A stretch of DNA of 6,530 nucleotides from SIG440 sp045578305. GTDB lineage: Bacteria; Bacillota; Clostridia; Monoglobales; Monoglobaceae. Where the stretch lies: the NCBI GenBank assembly GCA_045578305.1, contig JAZNKA010000021.1, positions 1-6,530 of the forward strand, read 5' to 3'. The translations under genes and the position numbers were made by a program. A model generated the notes under the pieces. It saw only the letters and a program-made list of their open reading frames with translations. It had not been told where the DNA came from and did no database searches. Shown in pieces: positions 1-4,323 of the stretch (position 1 is its first letter; each line of letters opens with the position of its first letter).

Positions 1-504
1 TTGGACATCTTGTTTTTAAATCAGGATATGTGCGAGATGGAACTTTACGGAACGGTTGATGCTATTGTCTGTGCCCTTGACGGACTCAATTACATAACCG
101 ACGAGGATGATTTAAGACAAATATTCAAGCTTGCCGCAAATTATCTCAACCCCGGCGGCGTGATGATTTTTGATATGAACACCGAGTATAAGCTGCGGGA
201 AATCCTTGGCGGCAATACTTATGTCTGCGAAGAAGAGGACATCTATTATGTATGGCAAAGCGAGTTTTTTGAGGACTCAAAAATATGCGAGTTCGAGCTT
301 AATTTCTTCTGCAGACAGCCTGACGGGTCATATACCCGCTTTGACGAATTTCAGCAGGAAAGGGCATACCGTCCCGATGAAATTTCATCAATGGCAACCG
401 AATTCGCCCTTGATGTGACAGGGATTTACAAGCCTTTTGAATTTGCGACATATTGCGACAATGACGAGCGAATTTTTTTCGTTATTTCCAAAAAAATGTG
501 TTGA
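1..504 (+). CDS. Class I SAM-dependent methyltransferase, 3' part (5' end outside window)
   Basis: The last 167 codons of a gene whose reading frame is open at base 1, so the true start lies upstream. The TTG at base 1 is not taken as a start. The visible part matches the second half of a class I Rossmann-fold S-adenosylmethionine methyltransferase: a beta-strand/loop with VDAIVCALDGLNYI (visible residues 19-32), an acidic helix, then LNPGGVMIFDMNT (49-61), which is the usual post-motif 'L.PGG..IFD.N' segment. A C-terminal beta-rich substrate-cap region follows (about 75-165). Small methyltransferases of this type are about 240-250 residues, so roughly 80 N-terminal residues, including the glycine-rich SAM loop, are missing. 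The substrate cannot be told from sequence. Such genes often sit just upstream of hslO in Clostridia, as here, but with a cold-shock gene in between. Its stop codon overlaps the -35 box of the next promoter. No terminator is seen after it. Confidence 0.85.
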   Translation: MDILFLNQDMCEMELYGTVDAIVCALDGLNYITDEDDLRQIFKLAANYLNPGGVMIFDMNTEYKLREILGGNTYVCEEEDIYYVWQSEFFEDSKICEFELNFFCRQPDGSYTRFDEFQQERAYRPDEISSMATEFALDVTGIYKPFEFATYCDNDERIFFVISKKMC

Positions 505-529
505 CAGAATTTACCTCGCGTGGTATACT
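501..529 (+). promoter_or_regulatory. Sigma-A promoter of the cold-shock gene
   Basis: A consensus -35 TTGACA (501-506), a 17-base spacer and -10 TATACT (524-529), with TG one base upstream of the -10 (521-522), making an extended -10. The -35 begins one base before the TGA stop (502-504) of the upstream methyltransferase. Transcription should start near 536, giving a leader of about 40 bases, much shorter than the long thermosensing leader of E. coli cspA. Confidence 0.85.
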
Positions 530-576
530 AAGCGGGTGGTCATCAAGAGTTGGCCTAAATTGGAGGGAAGAGTATT

Positions 577-777
577 ATGCAAAAAGGTAAGGTAAAATGG
601 TTTAATGCCGAAAAAGGATTTGGTTTCATCGAAAGTGAAGAGGGAACAGATGTATTTGTTCATTTCTCAGCTATTGCTATGGATGGTTACAAAACCCTTG
701 AAGAAGGCGCAGAAGTTGAATTTGAGGTTGTAGAAGGTGCTAAAGGACCGCAGGCTGCTAACGTAAGTCGCGTTTAA
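577..777 (+). CDS. Cold-shock domain protein (CspA family)
   Basis: A 66-residue single cold-shock (OB-fold) domain protein, the normal length for the family. It binds single-stranded RNA and DNA in the cytoplasm and acts as an RNA chaperone. The start MQKGKVKWFNAEKGFGFIE carries RNP1 (KGFGFIE, residues 13-19) and RNP2 follows (VFVHFSAI, 26-33); the aromatic residues that stack on nucleic acid are present (W9, F10, F15, F17, F27, H29, F30). The C-terminus GPQAANVSRV is also typical. A GGAGGG ribosome binding site (562-567) lies 9 bases before ATG. The gene has its own strong promoter and its own terminator, so it is probably a monocistronic, highly expressed unit. Which csp paralogue this is (cspA, B, C or D) cannot be assigned from sequence alone, so no symbol is given. 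Whether it is cold-induced or constitutive is not shown; the short leader argues against the classical cspA leader mechanism. Confidence 0.97.
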   Translation: MQKGKVKWFNAEKGFGFIESEEGTDVFVHFSAIAMDGYKTLEEGAEVEFEVVEGAKGPQAANVSRV

Positions 778-810
778 TCCTTTTAATATAGACGATCACA
801 AAAAGAACTT

Positions 811-845
811 AAAATCGACCCATGTGCATATGGGTCGATTTTTTT
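811..845 (+). terminator. Intrinsic terminator of the cold-shock gene
   Basis: A perfect 13-bp stem, AAAATCGACCCAT (811-823) with ATGGGTCGATTTT (830-842), has a 6-base loop. Seven consecutive Ts (839-845) form the 3' edge of the stem and the release tract. It lies 33 bases after the csp stop codon and upstream of hslO, separating the two genes transcriptionally. Confidence 0.93.
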
Positions 846-881
846 ATAAAAAGCAAGTTAAAGATGCTGGCTTTTGCAAGG

Positions 882-889
882 AAAGGAAG
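882..889 (+). promoter_or_regulatory. Ribosome binding site fixing the hslO start
   Basis: AAAGGAAG lies 7 bases before ATG 897. A longer in-frame reading starts at ATG 822, but that codon is inside the csp terminator hairpin and has no Shine-Dalgarno sequence. Residues from the 897 start match the usual Hsp33 N-terminus. Confidence 0.8.
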
Positions 890-896
890 TTTTTTT

Positions 897-1781
897 ATGG
901 CAGACAAACTGACCCGTGCCGTTACTAAAAACGGTTTTATACGAATATTTGCAGTAAATTCAAAAAATATAGTTCAGGCGGCGCATGACTATCACAAGAC
1001 CCTGCCGCTTGCAACAGCAGCTTTGGGCAGACTTCTGACCGGGGCGGTTATTATGGGAAGCATGATGAAGGAAGAAAATTCGTCGCTTACTCTGCAGCTC
1101 GTCGGCGATGGCCCGCTTGGCAGAGTTCTGGCAGTTGCAAACTCAAAAGGCGAGGTTAAAGGCTATGTCGAAAACCCATTTGCAGATTTGCCGCTCAATC
1201 GTGTGGGCAAGCTTGATGTTGGCGGCGGTGTTGGACAAAATGGCTATTTGAGTGTTGTCAAGGACCTCAAACTTAAAGAACCATATATAGGACAAGTTCC
1301 GCTTCAGACAGGTGAGGTGGGTGACGATCTGGCATTTTATTTTGCTCAGTCCGAGCAAGTACCAAGCCTTGTTGCTCTTGGAGTTTTGGTTGACAGAGAT
1401 TATTCGGTCAAGCAGGCAGGTGGATTTATTGTGCAGATTATGCCCGATTGTGACGAGTTCAATTTGAAAAAGTTTGAAAAAGCGGCAGAAAAAATCACAA
1501 GCGTGACATCAATGCTTGAAAAAGGCCTTTCAAACGAGGGGCTTATAAAAGAAGTTATGAAGGATTTTGAGGTTGACATCCTTGATGAAATTGATGTTGA
1601 TTATGTTTGTGATTGCTGTGATGAACGTATGCAAAGGGCGATTGTAAGTCTTGGCAAAAAAGAGATACAGGATATAATTGATGAGCAGGGCGAGGCAGAA
1701 ATTGTCTGTCAGTTCTGCGACAAGGCGTATAGATATGACAGGGATGCACTTAAAGAAATGCTTGAAAGGGCAAAAAGATAA
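897..1781 (+). CDS. hslO: Hsp33 redox-regulated molecular chaperone
   Basis: A 294-residue cytoplasmic holdase chaperone, the usual Hsp33 length. Under oxidative unfolding stress its zinc-binding C-terminal switch releases zinc, forms disulfides and exposes the client-binding surface. The N-terminal core is recognisable from LTRAVTKNGFIRIFAV (5-20), the helix with TAALGRLLTGAVIMGSMMK (40-58) and the LQLVGDGPLG segment (66-75). GGFIVQIMP (175-183) marks the end of the core, and a helical linker follows. The redox switch is complete: CxC at C238/C240 and CxxC at C271/C274, with an extra C241. The stop codon abuts the shared terminator with the convergent gene. No good promoter is visible between the csp terminator and the gene, so it may use a weak local promoter or read-through. 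The family assignment is secure. Confidence 0.98.
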   Translation: MADKLTRAVTKNGFIRIFAVNSKNIVQAAHDYHKTLPLATAALGRLLTGAVIMGSMMKEENSSLTLQLVGDGPLGRVLAVANSKGEVKGYVENPFADLPLNRVGKLDVGGGVGQNGYLSVVKDLKLKEPYIGQVPLQTGEVGDDLAFYFAQSEQVPSLVALGVLVDRDYSVKQAGGFIVQIMPDCDEFNLKKFEKAAEKITSVTSMLEKGLSNEGLIKEVMKDFEVDILDEIDVDYVCDCCDERMQRAIVSLGKKEIQDIIDEQGEAEIVCQFCDKAYRYDRDALKEMLERAKR

Positions 1782-1810
1782 AAAAAGAGCTGTGTTACAG
1801 CTCTTTTTTT
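1781..1810. terminator. Bidirectional terminator between convergent hslO and the DUF5662-like gene
   Basis: AAAAAAGAGCTGT (1781-1793) pairs perfectly with ACAGCTCTTTTTT (1797-1809) around a 3-base loop GTT. It has a T-run on the plus strand (1804-1810) and a T-run on the minus strand (complement of 1781-1786), so it can stop transcription from both sides. The last base of the hslO TAA is the first base of the stem, and the minus-strand gene's TAA (1795-1797) sits at the loop. Confidence 0.92.
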
Positions 1811-2322
1811 GATTTGATGTATTTAAAGACTTTTTTCTCGCCATCTTGTGCAAGCATTGTCAGCCACTCTTCGATAAGGTCAGAGGTTTTGGGGTGTATG
1901 CTTCGAGTAGGCTTGCCGCGCAAAAAGTATTCAAGCGGGTGCTTTTGCGAATAGTTTTTGCCCTGATAGATTTTGCTTGCGGCAACGCGGTCGCAAAACA
2001 TTTCTTTGACAAAGACAAGCGGCATTTCAACAGGCATCACTTGCTTGGTGGCAGGGTTATAGTCCGCCCAATATTCAAAGTGGTGGCGGTTTCTGCCCTT
2101 GTGATGAAGCCACGCCTTTGAATATCCAAAAGCTTCGCGCTCGGCCTCGTTGGGACTTCGGGTCCCTTTGTAAAATTTTGCGCCCGCAATAAATTCGGCA
2201 GGCGAATACTTTGAGAGGTCATGAAGAAGACCGCGCCACAGTATCCCCGCCTTAAAACAATGGCGGATAACTGCATGGCGGTGTTTTGTGATAGTTTTGA
2301 AGTGCCCGATTGGATTTGCCAT
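1795..2322 (-). CDS. DUF5662-like protein of unknown function (candidate HD-type metal site)
   Basis: A 175-residue soluble protein resembling the DUF5662 family, which is common in Firmicutes and has no established function. The recognisable signature is GLLHDLSKYSPAEF (residues 31-44), then SKAWLHHKGRNRHHFEYW (68-85) and the EMFCDRVAAS helix (108-117). Histidines and acids are spaced like an HD-type metal site: H14/H16, then H34-D35, then H73/H74 and H80/H81, then D111. I infer possible metal-dependent hydrolase chemistry, but no reaction is known. No signal peptide or membrane segment is seen. The start is ATG 2322, preceded at 9 bases by GGAG. A longer reading from 2391 adds 23 residues but begins upstream of the apparent promoter -10, so it is rejected. 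The gene ends in the terminator shared with hslO. Its own promoter lies immediately upstream, so it is probably a single-gene unit. Confidence 0.85.
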   Translation of the reverse strand: MANPIGHFKTITKHRHAVIRHCFKAGILWRGLLHDLSKYSPAEFIAGAKFYKGTRSPNEAEREAFGYSKAWLHHKGRNRHHFEYWADYNPATKQVMPVEMPLVFVKEMFCDRVAASKIYQGKNYSQKHPLEYFLRGKPTRSIHPKTSDLIEEWLTMLAQDGEKKVFKYIKSKKEL

Positions 2323-2331
2323 TTTGGTTTT

Positions 2332-2336
2332 CTCCG
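2332..2336 (-). promoter_or_regulatory. Ribosome binding site fixing the DUF5662-like start
   Basis: On the minus strand CGGAG lies 9 bases upstream of ATG 2322. The alternative upstream ATG at 2391 has no such site and precedes the -10 box. Confidence 0.7.
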
Positions 2337-2362
2337 TTAATCTGAAAAATATTGTTGAGCAT

Positions 2363-2391
2363 ATTTTACCACACTTTTTGAAAAAAAGCAA
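2363..2391 (-). promoter_or_regulatory. Promoter of the DUF5662-like gene
   Basis: Read on the minus strand: -35 TTGCTT (2391-2386), a 17-base spacer and -10 TAAAAT (2368-2363), preceded by TGG, an extended -10. Transcription should start near 2356, giving a leader of roughly 35 bases. The -35 overlaps the T-tract region of the terminator that closes the upstream cysteine-rich gene pair. Confidence 0.7.
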
Positions 2392-2423
2392 ACGGCAGTT
2401 CGGATTTTTCCAAACTGCCGTTT
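2381..2423 (-). terminator. Terminator of the cysteine-rich small-protein operon
   Basis: An 11-bp perfect inverted repeat, AAACGGCAGTT (2390-2400) with AACTGCCGTTT (2413-2423), has two further G-C pairs inside the loop. On the minus strand the stem is followed by GC and seven Ts (2387-2381). It starts 13 bases after the stop of the 36-residue gene. Five Ts also follow on the plus strand (2421-2425), but no rightward gene reads into it. Confidence 0.85.
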
Positions 2424-2436
2424 TTAGTTTTATATC

Positions 2437-2547
2437 TTAGCAACCGCAGCCGCAAGATGAATTGTTGTTGCCGCAGCAGCAGCTGATCAAAAGGATTAAA
2501 ACGATAATCCAGAGACAACTGTTGTTACCGAAGTCACCAAAACACAT
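2437..2547 (-). CDS. 36-residue cysteine-rich small membrane protein (copy A)
   Basis: A short gene with a near-perfect Shine-Dalgarno sequence AAAGGAGGT (minus strand, 2563-2555) 7 bases before ATG 2547. The product has three parts: a polar N-terminus with C2 and C11, a hydrophobic stretch of aliphatic residues and one Trp (about 12-22, LWIIVLILLIS), then CCC (23-25), a Gly/Asn/Ser spacer, and a C-terminal CGCGC (32-36). Eight of 36 residues are Cys. The hydrophobic run is short for a full bilayer crossing but could anchor the protein. It is clearly paralogous to the 48-residue gene just upstream (shared CFG, NN, CLWII and CCCG blocks). Conservation between the two copies, the ribosome binding sites and a dedicated terminator support real coding. 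I recall similar unnamed Cys-rich mini-proteins in Clostridia but know of no function. Metal or Fe-S handling, a redox role or a spore or envelope role are guesses. Confidence 0.8.
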   Translation of the reverse strand: MCFGDFGNNSCLWIIVLILLISCCCGNNNSSCGCGC

Positions 2548-2554
2548 ACAGGGC

Positions 2555-2563
2555 ACCTCCTTT
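2555..2563 (-). promoter_or_regulatory. Strong ribosome binding site of Cys-rich copy A
   Basis: On the minus strand AAAGGAGGT is nearly a full complement of the 16S anti-Shine-Dalgarno, 7 bases from the ATG. Such a site before a 36-codon frame is good evidence that it is translated, probably at a high rate. Confidence 0.85.
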
Positions 2564-2589
2564 CGGGGAAAAATACTGCCTAACAATTA

Positions 2590-2736
2590 TTAACAACCGC
2601 AGCCGTTGTCACAAGGTGTAGGCATATTGCAACCGCCCGAGCGTTCTGCACCGCCGCAACCGCAGCAGCAGATGATAATAAGGAGTATAATAATCCAAAG
2701 ACAATTATTTCCTCCGCATCCACCGAAGCATCCCAT
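2590..2736 (-). CDS. 48-residue cysteine-rich small membrane protein (copy B)
   Basis: The first gene of the leftward pair. A GGGAGGT ribosome binding site (minus strand, 2752-2746) lies 9 bases before ATG 2736. The protein has 11 Cys in 48 residues (C3, C7, C12, C23, C24, C25, C27, C36, C42, C46, C48). Its plan is a Gly/Cys-rich N-terminus, a hydrophobic segment LWIIILLIII (13-22) flanked by Cys, a CCCGCGG cluster, a polar stretch with one Glu-Arg pair, and a C-terminal CDNGCGC. It shares the CFG..G.NN.CLWII and CCCG core with the 36-residue neighbour 42 bases downstream, so the two arose by tandem duplication and then diverged, mainly in the tail. No signal peptidase site is apparent; the hydrophobic segment may be a membrane anchor. 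The function is unknown. A 64-codon or longer frame on the opposite strand here is a shadow without a ribosome binding site. Confidence 0.8.
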   Translation of the reverse strand: MGCFGGCGGNNCLWIIILLIIICCCGCGGAERSGGCNMPTPCDNGCGC

Positions 2737-2745
2737 GTTTTCAGC

Positions 2746-2752
2746 ACCTCCC
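2746..2752 (-). promoter_or_regulatory. Ribosome binding site of Cys-rich copy B
   Basis: On the minus strand GGGAGGT lies 9 bases before ATG 2736 and decides this start for a frame that would otherwise be overlooked as too short. Confidence 0.8.
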
Positions 2753-2809
2753 GATGAATTTTTATATTCTGATTTTTTGTCTTGGGTGTGTTTTGATTTT
2801 CGTTTTGTA

Positions 2810-2848
2810 AGTATACTGTATTATATGGAAAAAACAAAAAGGTGTGAT
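2810..2848 (-). promoter_or_regulatory. Probable promoter region of the Cys-rich pair
   Basis: Read on the minus strand there are two overlapping candidates. One is ATCACA (2848-2843), 17 bases, TATAAT (2825-2820). The other is TTGTTT (2837-2832), 16 bases, TATACT (2815-2810). Either gives a 5' leader of about 65-80 bases before the first ATG at 2736. Apart from these sites and the tmk promoter, I see nothing in the 200-base divergent gap 2737-2936 that looks coding. Confidence 0.5.
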
Positions 2849-2876
2849 TTGTCCATGGCTAAATTTTTAAAATTGA

Positions 2877-2905
2877 TTGACTAAAGACAGTCAATCTGCT
2901 AAAAT
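2877..2905 (+). promoter_or_regulatory. Promoter of tmk with an overlapping inverted repeat
   Basis: -35 TTGACT (2877-2882), a 17-base spacer and -10 TAAAAT (2900-2905), preceded by TGC (extended -10). An 8-bp inverted repeat, GATTGACT (2875-2882) and AGTCAATC (2889-2896), covers the -35 and most of the spacer, the position of a repressor operator. No T-tract follows, so it is not a rightward terminator. Confidence 0.75.
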
Positions 2906-2936
2906 AAAAATATAAGTTTTGCAGGAGAGTTGAAAA

Positions 2937-3560
2937 ATGGAAAGAGGAAAATTCATAGTATTTGAGGGGATTGACGGAAGCGGAAAGTCAACACAAATAA
3001 ATCTTTTGGCAGAAGCCTTTAAAAAGCGCGGGATACCCTGTCGCACAACTTTAGAACCCACATTTGGCATGGTGGGAAGTGTGCTTCACGACATTTTGTC
3101 GGGGAAGATTTCGGCAGACCCAAAAGTGACGGCATCTCTTTTTGTGGCAGACAGACTTGACCATATCCTCAACCAGACCGACGGCGTTTTGAAAAGCATA
3201 GAAAACGGCGAAACGGTGATATGTGACAGATACTATTTTTCTTCTTATGCCTATCAAAGTGTTGAAGTGCCAAGAGATTGGGTGATTTCAGCAAATCGTA
3301 TGGCGGCAGAGACACTGAGACCCGACACAACGATTTTTATTGATATATCAGCTGAAACTGCGATGGAGCGAATTTCAAAAAATCGCGAAAATACAGAACT
3401 TTACGAGACAAAAGAGCGTCTTGGTGCTGTTCGCGAGGGGTATTTTTCGGTATTTGAACTAATGAAAAACGAAGAGCGAGTTTTTGTCGTTGACGGAAAT
3501 CGTGGCATCAATGAAATTGCCAGCGAAATCCAAAAAATTGTTTTCGACAAGATTTTCTAA
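2937..3560 (+). CDS. tmk: Thymidylate kinase (dTMP kinase)
   Basis: A 207-residue cytoplasmic P-loop kinase that phosphorylates dTMP to dTDP with ATP, the step common to the de novo and salvage routes to dTTP. The length is normal. Visible motifs: Walker A GIDGSGKST (11-19); an EPT substrate-loop motif (40-42), here followed by FGMVG rather than the more usual GGT.-G; LFVADRLDH (68-76); DRY (97-99); SSYAYQ (102-107); RPDTTIFID (128-136); and the lid segment around RISKNRENTELYE (145-157). An AGGAG ribosome binding site (2923-2927) lies 9 bases before ATG. The gene has its own promoter, which carries an inverted repeat. No terminator is visible after it; the purine-operon promoter starts 16 bases past its stop, so some read-through into the riboswitch leader is possible. 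Confidence 0.97.
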   Translation: MERGKFIVFEGIDGSGKSTQINLLAEAFKKRGIPCRTTLEPTFGMVGSVLHDILSGKISADPKVTASLFVADRLDHILNQTDGVLKSIENGETVICDRYYFSSYAYQSVEVPRDWVISANRMAAETLRPDTTIFIDISAETAMERISKNRENTELYETKERLGAVREGYFSVFELMKNEERVFVVDGNRGINEIASEIQKIVFDKIF

Positions 3561-3575
3561 AACACGCGAAAAATG

Positions 3576-3604
3576 TTGACAAAATCGCGGTGCTGTGGTA
3601 GAAT
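3576..3604 (+). promoter_or_regulatory. Promoter of the purE operon
   Basis: Consensus -35 TTGACA (3576-3581), a 17-base spacer and -10 TAGAAT (3599-3604) preceded by TGG (extended -10). Transcription should start near 3611, so the transcript carries the whole riboswitch. A CGCGA/TCGCG inverted repeat (3565-3569, 3585-3589) flanks the -35 box. Confidence 0.88.
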
Positions 3605-3657
3605 ATTTAAGTAGATGACAGATGCAAAAAGATGTTTTGCAAAAGTTTTGAAAAAGT

Positions 3658-3735
3658 TTTCTGTGACTGACGGATAATGTGGAAAAACCACAAGGGAGCA
3701 GAAAATTTAAGTATGCCGACCGTCTGGGCAGTCCT
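3658..3735 (+). ncRNA. ZTP (pfl) riboswitch aptamer
   Basis: This leader RNA has the conserved features of the pfl motif, which binds ZTP/ZMP (AICAR phosphates) and signals 10-formyl-tetrahydrofolate shortage. They are the CUGUGACUGACGG block (3661-3673; consensus GUGACUGGCG), a variable hairpin TGTGG/CCACA (3678-3682, 3688-3692), the GGGAGC block (3694-3699) and the terminal CCGUCUGGGCA box (3720-3730; consensus CCGCCUGGGCA). GACGG (3669-3673) pairs with CCGUC (3720-3724). The usual family version of this helix is GGCG with CGCC, so the changes here are compensatory, which supports a real fold. The location before purE, a classic pfl-associated gene, fits. The exact 5' boundary is approximate. 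A small hairpin GCAAAA/TTTTGC (3624-3629, 3635-3640) precedes the aptamer. Confidence 0.92.
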
Positions 3736-3757
3736 GTGACTACAGGGCTGCCTTTTT
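3727..3757 (+). terminator. Riboswitch-controlled intrinsic terminator
   Basis: An 11-bp stem, GGCAGTCCTGT (3727-3737) with ACAGGGCTGCC (3742-3752), contains one G-U wobble and a 4-base loop, followed by TTTTT (3753-3757) and a second T5 (3761-3765). Its 5' arm starts inside the conserved CUGGGCA box of the aptamer, so ligand-stabilised aptamer and terminator exclude each other. This predicts an ON switch: ZTP bound, read-through into purE. Confidence 0.92.
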
Positions 3758-3779
3758 GCGTTTTTGGCAAAGTTGATTC

Positions 3780-3787
3780 AGGAGGGG
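3780..3787 (+). promoter_or_regulatory. Ribosome binding site fixing the purE start
   Basis: AGGAGGGG; its GGAGG core (3781-3785) is 8 bases from ATG 3794. A TTG-initiated in-frame extension from 3764 starts within the terminator T-tract and has no site of its own, so it is rejected. Confidence 0.88.
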
Positions 3788-3793
3788 AAGTTT

Positions 3794-4288
3794 ATGAAAA
3801 AAGTTGGAATTATAATGGGCAGCGACAGCGATTTGCCCGTGGTTGAAAAAGCTGTCGACACACTCAAAGCACTTGAGGTTCCTTTTGAAGTGCATATCTT
3901 TTCGGCGCACAGAACGCCGGTTGAAGCAAGGGACTTTTCACTTAATGCACGAAAGAACGGTTTTGGTGCAATTATTGCGGCGGCAGGCAAGGCGGCTCAT
4001 CTGGCAGGCGCAATTGCGGCAAACACAACCTTGCCGGTGATAGGTATTCCCATCAAATCGTCGACTCTTGATGGGCTTGATGCGCTTTTGTCAACAGTTC
4101 AGATGCCCGGCGGGATTCCGGTTGCAACTGTTGCTATTGACGGTGCACAGAATGCGGCACTTCTTGCTGCACAGATTATCGCGGTGGAGGACAGCGCACT
4201 CAGCGAAAAGCTTGACGCGCAAAGAAAGTCTGCAATGGAGACTGTTCTTGAAAAGAACAAAACCGTTGAGGAAAAATACAACAAATAA
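3794..4288 (+). CDS. purE: PurE, 5-(carboxyamino)imidazole ribonucleotide mutase
   Basis: A 164-residue cytoplasmic enzyme of purine synthesis that converts N5-CAIR to CAIR, normal length for a bacterial PurE. Motifs: VGIIMGSDSD (4-13) binding the phosphate, FSAHRTP (36-42) with the catalytic His at H39, AAGKAAHLAG (63-72), PVIGIPIKS, GLDALLSTVQMPGGIPVATV and NAALLAAQI. The AAHL motif is the form found in class I (N5-CAIR-using) enzymes rather than the direct AIR carboxylases (class II). K66 stands where many homologues have Gly or Met. It is the first gene after the ZTP riboswitch. The purF-like gene follows after 35 bases, so the two are probably co-transcribed. The partner enzyme gene purK, which makes N5-CAIR and is often adjacent, is not in the window. 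Confidence 0.97.
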   Translation: MKKVGIIMGSDSDLPVVEKAVDTLKALEVPFEVHIFSAHRTPVEARDFSLNARKNGFGAIIAAAGKAAHLAGAIAANTTLPVIGIPIKSSTLDGLDALLSTVQMPGGIPVATVAIDGAQNAALLAAQIIAVEDSALSEKLDAQRKSAMETVLEKNKTVEEKYNK

Positions 4289-4323
4289 ACTTTGACTTTA
4301 GATATATCGAACGGAGGACATAT

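Noticed and set aside
822..896. N-terminal extension of hslO from ATG 822
   Set aside because: The codon lies inside the csp terminator hairpin, has no ribosome binding site, and the extra 25 residues are absent from typical Hsp33; ATG 897 has a proper site.
1143..1358. Antisense frames inside hslO, tmk, purE, purF and purM
   Set aside because: They are shadows of well-supported genes, without ribosome binding sites or family features.
2323..2391. N-terminal extension of the DUF5662-like gene from ATG 2391 (minus)
   Set aside because: It starts upstream of the likely -10 box and within the terminator/-35 region, with no Shine-Dalgarno sequence.
2819..2827. Sigma-K-like -10 (CATATAATA, minus strand) upstream of the Cys-rich pair, which would suggest sporulation control
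   Set aside because: The -10 fits CATAnnnTA, but the sequence is too AT-rich to be specific and no AC element stands at the expected -35 distance; kept only as an idea.
2580..2884. Longer frames of 85 codons (minus) and 92 codons (plus) over the Cys-rich region
   Set aside because: Neither has a ribosome binding site or recognisable features. The minus-strand short frame in a different phase has a good Shine-Dalgarno sequence and a paralogue next door.
2825..2884. Possible 19-residue peptide upstream of tmk on the plus strand
   Set aside because: It has no ribosome binding site, and its end overlaps the tmk -35 box; most likely chance.
3764..3793. TTG-initiated extension of purE
   Set aside because: It begins in the T-tract of the riboswitch terminator; ATG 3794 has an excellent ribosome binding site and matches PurE N-termini.
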